Part shown: piece after piece, positions 15,001 through 25,462 of the stretch
Numbering within the stretch: the stretch's first letter is position 1
How the letters are laid out: the number at the start of each line of letters is the position of its first letter
NCBI RefSeq assembly: GCF_032854445.1
Contig: NC_088301.1
Location: forward strand, 54,607,187-54,671,186
Origin: Liolophura sinensis
Taxonomy: Eukaryota; Mollusca; Polyplacophora; Chitonida; Chitonidae
Length of the DNA stretch: 64,000 nucleotides
Reading direction: 5' to 3'
Position numbers and translations under genes: made by a program
Notes under the pieces: generated by a model
Database searches by the model: none
The model's input: the letters and a program-made list of their open reading frames with translations, nothing else
Told to the model about the DNA's origin: nothing

Positions 15001-18000
15001 GCACACAGCACCGTACTGTGCCACTAGGGTGGCAGACCCCGTTCTTTCGCAGGAGGAGAAAAAAAACAGAGAAAGCAAAGGTTCTCACGTTAAGAGTAAA
15101 AGGACTTCAAGGTGGGGAAAACCTTTGTTTGAAGACCCAGTTCCGTTGAATCTGAAGGAAGGGACTAAGAAAAAACCCTCTACATTGTGTGTGAAAAGGC
15201 TTAAGAAGGTAGATCCTGTAGGTAAAAGCACTGACACCAGTTGGTCAGTTAGCACAAGAGCCAGCGAGGAGACCTGTTGCACTGCAATCTCAATCAAAAC
15301 TCACCCAGAATCAGTTATGCTGTCAAACAAAGATGTTGTGTTAACACACGGGGATATGACCAACCTTTATTTGGATGAAGTGAAAGCCAGTTCAAGAGAG
15401 ATGAAGGCCACGGCTACAGTGGAAGTATTGTGTGACAGATATTCTTCAGTCTCCTCACAGAAGTTTCCTTCCAGTGATTATGATAGGAGAGCAGTCCTTA
15501 GTAATCCGGTGACTCTGAACAGTTTGAGCGGGAAGAGAACTGTTTCGTCAACTAAAGTGGTACAGCTGAGGGGGAAAGTCTTCAAAACGCCCACAAGGAC
15601 AGCCTGTCTGTTACCAGCCAGTGTGTCATCCTCATCTGGAATCTTGCCTGCTGCTGGTGGTATTTTGATACCTGACGACTCGGTGTACCTAGAGTCCAGT
15701 CCAGGTGAGTTTACCCCTTTGGTCTTCACAGGTTTACAACAAATTTACATTTTCTGATTTTCTCTGGACATGTACAGTCTAAGGTGTATGTTCCTGTATC
15801 TTGTAGCCAATTCCATATGATACTAGTGTGTTTCTGTTGACTAGGTTATCTCTTTTGGTTTAAGTATTCAGGTATGAAACAGTGACGTGGCTGGAGCAAG
15901 TCATTTTCTGACGTCAGCCTTCTGCGCTGTATTTGATGGGTATTTTGCAGGATAAATTCAGAACATGATAGCTCAGTATAAACATGTATCCTGTCACTGA
16001 GTAAACATGTAGTTAATATTATCCCGCATCAGACAAAATACTCAGCTGTTCACTGGACCACAACAGTCACGGGGGTGGGGGATTGGTGGGAGGGGTCGTC
16101 TGTATTCTCGAATTCCGCAGATCCCGAGTTTCTCCCTTTGTTCGGATCCTATACATTGGTATTTTTCCTCCAAATCCATAATTTCAATCAGCACATTTTA
16201 TTTCCTCTTGGCAGTCGTACAGTATCTGCTAGAATTGGAAGGGGCCTTGCATCAGAAGCCACTTTTATACGAAATGGACAAAGCCACCCGCTGGAAAGAT
16301 GCTTGAATTTTTTATCTTTTGATATGTTTGTATAAATATTTGAACGTCGTTTGTTAGTACTTAAAAGTGAATATAAAGTCTGAAGCTGTATATACATAGA
16401 ATGTCAAAATTTTTGTCGTCTCCTGATTGTTAGCATGGCGTCTTATGGTGGATAGACAGATATTTATGCAAGTTGATGTTATTTTCAGAATTAAACTGAA
16501 GCATTTTGATCCAAGTTAACAGTCAAACATTCATGTGAAACTGAGAACAAATATATGTTGGACAAGAGGCTGCAGTATGTTGTGTAAGCTGGTAACAAAA
16601 CAGCCATTCCCTGAAATTGAGAGGATTTCTTTGAGTAATTTTTCCTAAACAATGCCAGATTTATTAAGGACGTGTCTTCAAAATGACAGGAAAGAATATT
16701 TTTAGTATGTTCCCTGATGACTGTAGGCTGGCATGTTTACAACCAATGATGCAGGCATAGACCAAGACAAAAAGGAATGCAGAAAGATGACTCAGTGCTC
16801 ACAAAAATCGCCCTAACACACTACCACACTCGAAGAAACTCTTGATGTGGATATATCGCGCTTCTATTTGTATTTTTCAGATCTAGTGCCTGACTTTATT
16901 GACTTGTATGTGGCTAACTTTTTTGTTCAGTTTAATGAAATCTTTTTTTTTTTTTTTTTTTTATATTTGACTAGATAATCTAGAGCGAATTTTAAATCAC
17001 CTGAAGAAACAACAAGAAAGAGGCTGTGATTTGACAGTGAAAGTTCACTCCCAGCAGATCTGTAAGCTTGCCACAAAAAGGTCAGTTTGAGAAAGAGGTG
17101 CATCCTATAAATTGTCTCCCTCTAACATCTCGTTCTAAGTGAAGGCACACAGGAACAGTTTTACTGAAAGACATGCCTCAATTCTGTTTGGCTATGCTCT
17201 CACATGTTTTTGCCATTTTCTTCACATTCATGAAGTTTTCCCATGAAATGCAGTGAACACATCTTGTTACAATTAATAAAATTCCAAATATTGAAAACTG
17301 AAAGTTTGAATGAATGAACATTTTTGAATGAAAAAAAATGCATGCTGAATTAAGACAGACTTGTATGCCAGTGAACAACACCAGTGAAAAAATATTTTCA
17401 ATCAAAGGTTCTAATACCATTCTCTGCTTTTTCTGCAGGCGGATTTTTAAAGAGGGAAGTTCTGCCAATGCCCAGGCAAGTGGTGTGCTTAGATTATTGA
17501 CTCAGTTCATCAAAGAAGGTGTGGTAGATCTTCTCCAGCAACATAGCTGTGATTCTTCACAATTCCTGTCAGCAGAGGAGTCGGTGGCATGTGCCTGTGA
17601 CCTGCACAAGAAGCACTGCTCTGTGGACCAGGCAACAGTGCTACTGTCCAAGTCAGGTAAGCAGCCTGAAGGCTGAGGTTGGCAGATTTCCTTTAGGTTG
17701 GAAAGGCATGACAGGCAGCGAAATTTGGCGCGAACGAAACCGTCGGTCGCGCAACGGTTACGTGCGGTTCAATTTGGCTAACCGGAAAATCGGTTAGGCC
17801 AACTGTCCAACGAGAACGTCCTTAGAGTCAGTGTGCATTAGGTAACTACAGATAAACTGGACTGAACAGCTTTCATAATCACAACGCGGCCAGTATGCGG
17901 TCAGCCACAGCCAGCTGCCTGTGCTGGTCACATGGAAATGTAATCATTCATATATGCTTTACAGGCTTTGAGATAATACTCAAATTATTTATTTTGACTT

Positions 18001-19512
18001 ATCTTTTCACATATAAGCCTGTATAACGGAATTTCACGTAAAAATGTGCCACAGGAGTCAAGTACCAACCAGGCAACACACAACGTTGAAACACCGTGTG
18101 AGTGTAAAATTTCTCTTTCTTTTGTTCACCAACCTTACGGTATGAGCTGCTAGATATAGAAAAGAAAAACAAACATAACATTGAGCTGAATACTTTTATT
18201 AATGATCCATAATGATGCCTGAAACATAAACCACGTAACAATTAGCGTAACCGATCGGGTTGATAAACATACGTGGCGTAACCGAATGATCGGTTAGGCG
18301 AGGCGGAAAAGACGTAACCGATTTCTGGGTTTCGCCGGCAGGCCAAATTTCGCTGCCTGCATGAGACAGATTCATGCGATTTTCACCACATGGTTGTACA
18401 AGTACAGGAAATCAGTGAGTGATGAATTATTTCGAATTTATTGAACGAGTGGTGTACAAGTGAGTTACATAGATGTATGTTTCTCACGAGACGCTCGGAA
18501 AATTGTGCCACTTTTTCAGTAACTTTGATACAACATGTCACAGATTACATACCCTGTTTACCCATAATTTATCTTGATTGGAATTAAGGATATTGAAAGA
18601 AGTCAACATCTGTTTGTTTAGTCTCGGATTCTGAAGTTCAAATCCAGTTTATCCCCATTTATTCTTACCATTTGTTTATCTCTATTATCATAAAAACACC
18701 ATATGTACCAGGCTAGATGCTAACACACTAGTAGCCTGGCAGCACTGTTGGCTAACAAATTAAATTGTACATGGATCAGTATTTCTGTAATCCAAGTTGA
18801 CGAGTCTACATGGACCAAGAAGCTATTCGATATAAGGTTTATGAAAGTCACTGGAGTAGGTCTGAGTGTGTTCTGTGACGTATGTCAGTAGGCATATTTG
18901 TAGTGGCTGCATGGGTACTGCTAAATTTCCTGTGCGCACAAGTCTGTCCTCTTTCAATAAGTGAATGTTAAAGTATTTAACACTCCTGAAGTAAACAGAT
19001 TTATAGCAAATACTATACTCTTTACACTTGATTTTATCCAAGAACCATTTTTAGCTACGTTGTATAGCAAAAGTGTCAAACCATATATAGAATGCCAGTA
19101 GATAATGTAATTAGAAACAACCATATTGGAGTTTGTTCATATATGTAGGGCACTTGTCAATCTGTATGTAAGTGAAAGCAATGATTTTGGTATATTTGTA
19201 TATTGCGTCATGTACTTATCAATATGTATGTAATCAGACACAAGGCTTTCTGCCACCAAAACCGTGACTGCCGTGATATAAGTGAAGTATTGTTGAGCAC
19301 AGCGTAAAACATCAATGAAATAAGTGATACATAAATAAATCACATGAAAACACTGACACTGTTTTAACCAGTAGATTCTTGTTAATGTATTTTGTGTTTT
19401 GTTACTTACAACTTTGTGTATTTCAGGGGATGATAAGCTTCAGCAAATGGGTCATGAGTACGGGCTTCGGACAGCTACTATTGGTGAACTCTTGGGTATT
19501 TGTGGAGATTGA
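90..19512 (+). CDS. Large Ser/Thr-rich, probably nuclear protein with PIN-like C-terminus (5' end outside window)
   Basis: Eight exons with GT-AG borders and matching phases: 90-1716, 5666-6172, 11374-12365, 12633-12697, 13549-15704, 16975-17080, 17439-17656 and 19427-19512 (stop TGA 19510-19512). Together they give about 1,900 residues and begin mid-protein, since a split codon enters at 90. Most of it is low-complexity, Ser/Thr/Lys/Asp rich, with basic patches such as RDPRKRKLL and KKKPSTLCVKRLKK (NLS-like) and an acidic S/P stretch DPFDLDDRSLSPSPP. Exon 2 is more ordered, with hydrophobic LLVFLTNVAQKY. The last three exons contain VLRLLTQFIKEGVVDLL and QATVLLSKSGDDKL...GLRTATIGELL, which resembles the end of a PIN fold. 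TASOR/TEX15-type proteins (very long, low-complexity middle, C-terminal PIN-like domain in TASOR) are one candidate family. I do not recognise the protein firmly. Exon 3 carries a 1-nt frameshift near 11,526. Confidence 0.7.
1717..5665 (+). other. Intron with a TIR element
   Basis: This intron (GTTAGT...TTACAG) separates exons 1 and 2 of the large gene. It contains the 931-bp TIR element at 2181-3111. Around 4915-4990 a short stretch (GTCAGGTACCTGGAGAAGG...) looks like a fragment of an old interspersed repeat. Nothing else in it resembles a gene; the short open frames lack splice logic or compositional bias. Confidence 0.6.
2181..3111. mobile_element. 931-bp non-autonomous DNA transposon-like element
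   Basis: The left end CAGGCCTCGACATAAG is mirrored by the right end CTTGTGTCGAGGCCTG, giving 16-bp terminal inverted repeats with one mismatch. The flanks are ATCTA on the left and ATCTC on the right, a possible imperfect 5-bp target duplication. Both subterminal regions carry related GATC(A)GAAAATCGTTCTCCTGAATT motifs. No transposase frame is present, so this is a MITE-like, non-autonomous copy. The superfamily is not assigned. Confidence 0.65.
6173..11373 (+). other. 5.2-kb intron dominated by a minisatellite
   Basis: Intron GTGAGT...TTTTTTAG between exons 2 and 3. It contains the 48-bp array at 7082-9140. At 9947-9969 there is a hairpin TAGGCTTCCA-AAC-TGGAAGCCTA, perhaps a transposon end. 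The remaining DNA is A+T-rich, and I see no gene in it. Confidence 0.65.
7082..9140 (+). repeat. 48-bp minisatellite, about 42 copies, open in all three forward frames
   Basis: The unit reads CACACTGTTGTCGCTGCTCT + GGTGTTATTCTCTATGCCGT + ACGTCTAT (48 bp). Because 48 is divisible by 3 and the unit lacks forward stops, three overlapping frames stay open (723, 662 and 560 codons), each with a 16-residue repeat such as LLSLLWCYSLCRTSIT. The array sits inside an intron, has no splice or start context, and three frames are equally open, so I treat it as non-coding. The first copies (7086-7480) are divergent and vary in length. Copies after about 7500 are nearly identical, implying recent amplification, with larger duplications of 528 and 624 bp (11 and 13 units). 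Confidence 0.95.
11374..12365 (+). CDS. Exon 3 of the large gene, with a 1-nt frameshift
   Basis: Acceptor TTTTTTAG precedes 11374 and donor GTAAGA follows 12365. The entry frame joins exon 2 (CAC GG|C AGG) and reads to FTEG, then stop at about 11528-11530. One base later the other frame reads DKSCKEKCDVDIAPC and stays open to the donor in the phase needed by exon 4. The exon is 992 nt; removing one base from the GG at 11526-11527 restores phase at both ends. A single inserted G is the simplest explanation, either an assembly error or an allele-specific break. Confidence 0.7.
12963..13092 (+). mobile_element. SINE fragment (tRNA-derived family)
   Basis: It contains GTGGTTAGTGTGCCAGCA, TCCAGTGCAGGCG, the box-B-like GAGTTCAAGTCCAGCTCA and TAGCAACCTGCAGATGGTCG, matching the fuller copies at 32017-32286 and 38168-38428. 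The 3' half is missing. It lies in the intron between exons 4 and 5 of the large gene (12698-13548). Confidence 0.75.
13549..15704 (+). CDS. Exon 5 of the large gene (2.2-kb single exon)
   Basis: Acceptor TTCTTTTAG lies before 13549 and donor GTGAGT after 15704. The entry phase fits exon 4 (TCA AG|G CAA) and the exit fits exon 6 (CCA G|AT AAT). About 718 codons are open without a break, rich in Ser, Thr, Lys, Asp and Pro, with no clear folded domain. The continuous opening across 2.1 kb with phased ends argues strongly that it is coding and well assembled here. Confidence 0.8.
15705..16974 (+). other. Intron 5 of the large gene
   Basis: GTGAGT at the start; the acceptor TTTGACTAG follows a T run of about 19 at 16943-16961. 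An AAAGTGAATATAAAGTCTG motif near 16365 recurs near 20540 (AAAGTGAACATAAAGTCTG), so each may mark the end of a dispersed repeat. No gene is seen. Confidence 0.5.
17712..18359. mobile_element. 648-bp TIR element with 5-bp target duplication CATGA
   Basis: The left end CAGGCAGCGAAATTTGGC is inverted at the right as GGCCAAATTTCGCTGCCTG. The element is flanked on both sides by CATGA (17707-17711 and 18360-18364). Inside are GTAACCGAT/ATCGGTTAGGC subterminal motifs near both ends. No transposase frame is present. It lies in the last intron of the large gene (17657-19426), which otherwise holds only a SINE 3' piece. Confidence 0.8.
19251..19341 (+). mobile_element. SINE 3'-end fragment
   Basis: GACTGCCGTGATATAAGTGA followed by AGTATTGTTGAGCACAGCGT and AAAACATCAATGAAATAA matches the conserved tail of the other SINE copies here (GCCGTCGTATAAGTGAAATA). 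Confidence 0.65.
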
Positions 19513-22461
19513 AGAAGACATTTTTCCAAAGGGTGTGGGTGTGCATAAGTGCATTGTTTACCCGAGGCTTCTCTCTGAATTAGGGCTGTCGTGACAGGCC
19601 TATCTGCATGCACGTTAGAGAGAGAACTTGAATATGGAATATGGGTATGTGGTGTATTTTGTTCTGGCAGTAGGAATGAAAGAGTCTAGTATGTGAGATT
19701 ATTTTTAGTAAAGTAGTTGACACCGGTTACTAGATTACTTAAGACCAGTGATGTAACACATGGTCTCATTCATCACAGTGAATTTTTATAGCTTTGTATG
19801 GTCCATATCAAAAAGATTTTTTTCTTTAGATTTTGTGAATCTGCCATAATACCAATACATACATGTGTCATTTGTAATAATTCACAGTCACTACTGATGT
19901 TACACTTGCTGATAAAAGCTTAAAATAGGGGCCTCCTTGGCTGAGGGGCTTAGCTAGCCAGCCTGGAACAATGACCCAGGAGTCTCCCACCAATGCAGTC
20001 GCTGTGAGTTCCAGTCCAGCTCATGCTGGCTTCCTCTCCAACCTTATGTGGGAAGGTGTGCGGATGGTTGTTGGTTTCGCAGTACCACATAAACACCAAT
20101 CAAATAAATAAATAAAATCTTAAAACAACTACAACTCTAAGAAACCAAATAATACTTTTTGATTGAGTGTTTTACATGTGGGATTTTGTGGTTTTTTTTG
20201 GCTTTAATGATGTTGGTATGTTATGCAGTACCTGAAAGCAACTTTAGAAGGATCTGAGGATGGTTTGGTGAATGTTCTTGTTATAATTTTGGTTAACTTT
20301 ATAAAAGATACAATGAATTTGCCAAGCCTTCTTGGTAATCATGAATGATGAGATTCCTGAAAATAGTGCAGGAATTTTTGAAGTTATTTTGATATCAACA
20401 AAGTCTGTATGTCACCTTACTTTCTCGACCCAAGCAACAAAGCCAGTAGTAAATGTGGGATGTCTCCGTGAGCTTGAACACGTGTCCAAAGTTGTCTGAT
20501 TGTAATAAGTGAATTAGAGTATTATTGTCCTCCATTAAAGTGAACATAAAGTCTGCCACTATATATTCTTAGAAAAAGTGATATTGGGCACAGTTGTCAC
20601 AGAAAAATAAGTGTATCCTATGAAGTTTTGAAATCCGAGTTCAGCACTGCGGATATGGCACTGACGGACAATCCACTCTGAGTAGCCATTTTGTATATGT
20701 CCTTGTGAACTTGGCCAATCACCAGCGCTGAAAGCGTCATGTGATAATTGGCTATCACATCAAGAAATCTATTAGCTGTTGATTGTCAGTGTGGTTTCTT
20801 AAATTGGGTAAACAGATATCAATGCAGTAAACTGCGTTTTGCTGTTAGTTCAAGTGTTAAACTGATGTATTTTGAACCACACATTGCTGAGCAGTTAACT
20901 GAGAACGGCTGTCCCTGTCACAATGTGTACATGTTGGGCAGGATACTGCAGTAACATGTCAGGGTGAGCTGACAAGAAAACTGCCTCGGGTGAGTCATAG
21001 CTTGAAAAATATGGTGAAAATAGTTGCATTATTTTCCCGTATCAAAGGCAGATTTATTACGAAAAATAAATATGAATGAAAGAGACTGTTTTCAATCAGA
21101 AGTTCCTACTATGTTCGCTCTATACCCAAAATTCGGTACAGTCAGCTAGGCCAAATGCCTCCCCCATGCAGGACAGGGGCAAGCAGAGCGACTAAAACAC
21201 AACGCATGTGTCCACAAAAATGGCTCTGACCGAATGCCAAATTAAAACAAAATTGGCCCTTTGAACACGGAACAGAGCTGACACTCATTGGTTGAGTATC
21301 AAGCGCTTTTGGTATTTTCTCATTGTCACATTGTTGAAAACTGATGGTACGGGAGAGCTCCAAGGTTCTGTGACGTCAGTGTAGATAGCTATAACATGGC
21401 AAAATGGCGTCACCAAATGGGTGGCTAGGTACTGATGATTGTTTGCTATTTATTTTGTTGATAAGCTGTGTAGAATTTTAAAAATATTTTTACAACATTT
21501 CTGGAATACTACTTTATTAATTTATTCATCTTTAGTGACTGAATTTATATTTTCTTTAAACCTCCTAACTTCACGTAAATAATTCTAGTTTTCAAATGTT
21601 AAGCTGTGGGTGGATCACTTTTTCCCAAAACTAGCCATGATATTGGATTGTTACATGTAAAAGTTCGGCTAAGAAAGCTTTGTCATATGTTTTACTTTTT
21701 GCGTTATCACTTTGTGCTAAACCATGGAAATTCTGTATCTGTTTCTCCTGTATACGAAATCAATGTGTAGATGGCCATTGCAGTGTGAGAGTTTTTCCTG
21801 GATTTCTTCTATTATGATCAGCAGCCGTGTTCATTTTATACCATTGTCTTTCTGCGGTCACATTACAGCCAAATGGAGTGAGTAATTCCATATGTAAATT
21901 CTTGCTGGAGCTTAAGTGTAATATTTTGACGCCTAGCATGCCTTCAAAGATGCACATGTTGTAATTGTATTGTTGTCTGGGCACATGAGAACCCCTTTGT
22001 TGTTCCATTGGTTTAGTACTGACTTATGTAAAATGTCACGATTATTACAACCTTGAAATTCTTTATGTTAATTTGCTTTTTGAACTTCTTCACAATTGAA
22101 TATTAATCGTTTCTTGTTTAGGCAACCTTTTGTTTTAAATAACCATATTTATTATGGTTTATCTTTATTTCATATGTAGGATGAAATACCCAAATACTGA
22201 AGATTTCCACTAAAAGCCCCCTTTCCCCCTCCTTTCCAGACAAACACACGCATATGTAGCAAAGGTGTAAGGGGGGACATCATTACACAATTATACTAAC
22301 GGGATCAGTGATATGCAATCAAGATTTTAATCTTCTTTCTTCATAGCGCCATTCTGTATGTTTCCAAATGAACTGCCATGCATTCCTTTTCCCTCTGTGT
22401 CTAAAAATAAGTAACTTAACTATCCACCCTATGAGCAGGGGACAAGTTGTATTCAAGTACA
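19513..22461. other. 3' flank of the large gene; no other gene seen
   Basis: It begins with the probable 3' UTR. AATAAA occurs within the SINE tail near 20103-20115 and could serve as a poly(A) signal. The segment holds the SINE at 19926-20125 and A+T-rich DNA, including CATTTTGT- and ATGGCGTCA-containing stretches that may be old repeats. Short open frames here show no domain or splice support. Confidence 0.45.
19926..20125 (+). mobile_element. SINE with internal deletion
   Basis: The head GGCCTCCTTGGCTGAGGGGC differs from the TCAGTTGGTTAGCGCGC head of other copies. The middle keeps CCAATGCAGTCGCTGTGAGT and CAGTCCAGCTCATGCTGGC. The tail ACACCAATCAAATAAATAAA is intact, but the central GTCGTATAAGTG block is lost. 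Confidence 0.8.
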
Positions 22462-23035
22462 TTTTGTGAACAAAGTGGGGACACACACTCTTGTCTTGGC
22501 AGTTTGTGATCAAAGTGGGAACACACACTCCTGCCCTGGCACCTTGTGAACTAAGTGTGGACACACACTTTTGTTTTACCAGTTTGAGAACTGAGTGGGG
22601 ACCCTCTGCTGTCTTGGCAGTTTGTGATCAAAGTGGGAACACACACTCCTGTCCTGGCACCTTGTGAACTAAGTGGGGACACACACTTTTGTTTTACCAG
22701 TTTGAGAACTGAGTGGGGACCCACTGCTGTCTTGAAAGTTTGTGAACTAAGTGAGTACGCTCACCTGTCTAGACAGTTTGTGAACTAAGTGAGCATACAC
22801 ACCTGTCATGGCGGTTTGTGAACTAACTGGGGACACACTGCTGTCTTTGTAGTTTGTGTACTAAGTGTGCACACACTCCAATCTTGGCAGTTTGTAAACT
22901 AATTGGGGACACATCAGTTGTGACACACTCATCCATTTAAATTTTATGAACTCGGCGGGGACACATTCCATCCAATATTTTATTAACCAAGATATGACAC
23001 ATTCCTGTCAGTGTTTTAATAATTAAGTGTGGAAT
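22462..23035. repeat. 39-40-bp tandem array, about 12 clear copies
   Basis: The unit is about TTTGTGAACTAAGTGGGGAC + ACACACTCCTGTCTTGGCAG. Copies drift and the last ones (22925-23035) are very degenerate. A matching remnant (GGGGACACTCC...GAACTAAGTATGGACA) resumes at 25143-25225, beyond the fold-back complex. Confidence 0.85.
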
Positions 23036-23049
23036 CAACTGCCCTTGTG

Positions 23050-25139
23050 AAAAGTTAAGCTTGTCACAAGCTATCCACAAACTACCCCTGCCAGCTAAAG
23101 TGTTAGCTGCCCACAAACTGCCCTTAAGCATCATTTGATACGTAGCTAGCTAACTCTTCTAGCTGATTTAGATCCATGGTAGCTGACACTATCGTAACTC
23201 CCCGTGTTAACTTGCGCTAGCTCTCCTGGCTATATTGGACTAGCTACCCATACTATGTCGTGCTAGTTTCCCTGACAAGCTTGGGCTTTTTTCCACAATC
23301 TTAATTAAATCACGAAATGTGGGCTAGCTTGCCAGGAGCACCTTGTAAGCTCCCATTTGAAACATGCATAAAATATTTCATGAACTTTCACAAGTCTTTT
23401 GACAACCATATTGCATCTTTTTATGGAATGTTCCAGTTGATATAAAATTTATGGAAAAGATACCAGTTAACATGGTTAAATGGACATTAAAAGCATCCAG
23501 CCAATATACCTGGTAAATGTCCCAGTGAATACTGCCTGAGAAAACGATCTGTTAATTATTAATGAAATCTGAATGAGGTCTTTATTCACATGTTAAAAAA
23601 TGGACATAATGCACACCGGGATCACCAAAAAGATAGTGCTCCCTTTGATATTTACCAAGACTGGTGAACCTGATTGGAGTCGTTATCATTAGCGATGCAT
23701 CGATACGTATAGTTTCTATACCATCCGATCGTGATGGAGAAGTGGTGCAGTTATGACAATTACAAATGCAATGCACTTATATGTCACGTTCTTTTATACA
23801 GAGAAATTATCCAGTATAGGCTCAGGGGACAATTAAAGAATTACAGGGTACCTATTTTATGTATGATAAAGTATCAATTAATTGAAAAATATACAAGATT
23901 ACTTTGACAGTGAAGGTGAAAATAGGGACTCACACTTTAATACAGTATAGCACTAGTAAATGTTCAGCTAGGCCATGCAGACAGTTTCCAACCTCACTCC
24001 TCTTGATATACATGTAATCCAGGCTTGATTTACTTTGTGAACACAGAGGCTTCACTGTTCAACTACATGTAGACACTCTTTGTAACACAATGTCATTACT
24101 GCAAAACAAGCAGTACATTGCCACTGATGGTAAGGTACAGAAAAGAAAGTTCAACTTTCTGTACATCTTCCTGCTCCTTCTGGCCATCTGACAGGCTTAT
24201 TACGTGGACAATTTCTATACACCCCATGTTAAAATTGGGTGTCCAGTGTCCTGTCTTAATGTTTTCCACATGTGCTTTATTAGTACCTAGGAGAGTGACT
24301 TACTTGAGGGGCAGTGGCTGCCTCAGCTTGAACACCCAGAAAGACTTTGAGTGAAGAGCTTGTGCTAGGCCGTACAGAAATTTAAGCTTGTGCGCCACAA
24401 GCTATCCTTAAGCTATCCAAACTTCAAACTTTAAATGAGCTTGTTGATATTCCCTGCTAGCTTACTGAAGTTTCCCGCTTGTTAGCACAAACTTCCCACT
24501 ACCTAGCACAAGCTTCCCACTGCCTAGCCTAAAGTCTCTGCAGCTAGCACAAGTTTCCCACAAGCTAGCACAAGCTCTGCAGTTAACCTGTGCAAGCTCC
24601 CCAGTTTTGCCAGTAGTTAGCAGGAACTCCCAGGCTGTGACTGCTAGCAAGCACAAGCTCTGCAGTTAACCTGTGCAAGCTCCCCAGTTATGCCAGTAGT
24701 TAGCAGGAACTCCCCGGCTGTGACTGCAAGCTAGCACAAGCTTCCCACAAGCTCTCAAGTTAACCTGTGCAAGCTCTCCAGTAGTTAGCAGGAACTCCCC
24801 GGCTGTGACTGCTATCTAGCACAAGTTTCCCACAAGCTAGCAAAAACTCTCCACTGTTTACTTATCTAGGGAGCTATGTTTCAAATAAGACCTACAGGAC
24901 AGCTTGTGGGCAACTTACACTTTGGCTGGCGCGGGTAGCTTGTGGATAGAATGTGACAACCTTAAATTTTCATAAGGGAGGTAGTAGTGACAATCAGGCA
25001 GCTCCTGTTAACTACTGGCAAAACTGGGAAGCTTGTGCAAGCTGGCAGAGACTTTAGGCTAGGTAGTGGGAAGCTTACAGATAGCTTTTTTAGATAGTTT
25101 AAAAGTTGGATGGCTTGTGGCAAGCTTAAATTTCTGTAA
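23050..25139. repeat. Fold-back inverted-repeat complex of about 2.1 kb
   Basis: The left arm AAGCTTGTCACAAGCTATCC (about 23055) pairs with the right-end complement AAGCTTGCCACAAGCCATCC (about 25110-25129). A second nested pair is 24372-24640 against 25000-25139 (ACAGAAATTTAAGCTTG, AGCCTAAAGTCTCTG, CCAGTTTTGCCAGTAGTTA). A third is 23040-23125 against 24895-24975. The centre holds 3-4 units of about 85-100 bp (CTAGCACAAGCTTCCCACAA...GCAGGAACTCCCCGGCTGTG). No protein is encoded. Confidence 0.75.
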
Positions 25140-25308
25140 GAGCGGGGACACTCCTCTATTTACACCTCTTGAATTATGCGGAGCAACACATTCCTTTCAG
25201 TGATTCATGAACTAAGTATGGACAAACTACTTAATAAACTTAATAAGTAGGAATCATTATCTTAAGTGCGAACACTATTCGGGTTTACTGTTTTATTTAT
25301 TTAAATAT

Positions 25309-25462
25309 TTCTGTGGTATTTTACGCCTTTCTCAAAAATATTTCACAAATACAAGGGCGGCCAGTATTATGGTGAAATTCACAATGGTGGACCCCTAAGC
25401 GACCACTTGGATGGGGCGCTTAGGGGTCAGTCTTGTGTGCTAACTCCCTCGGCCACGGAGGT
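25309..25462 (-). mobile_element. SINE, inverted, with Ser/Leu-tRNA-like head
   Basis: On the minus strand the head reads CCTCCGTGGCCGAGGGAGTT. The 3' part (GCGGCCAGTATTATGGTGAA, TTTTACGCC, ATTTATTTA on the + strand) is the common SINE tail. The middle is replaced or deleted. Confidence 0.7.
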
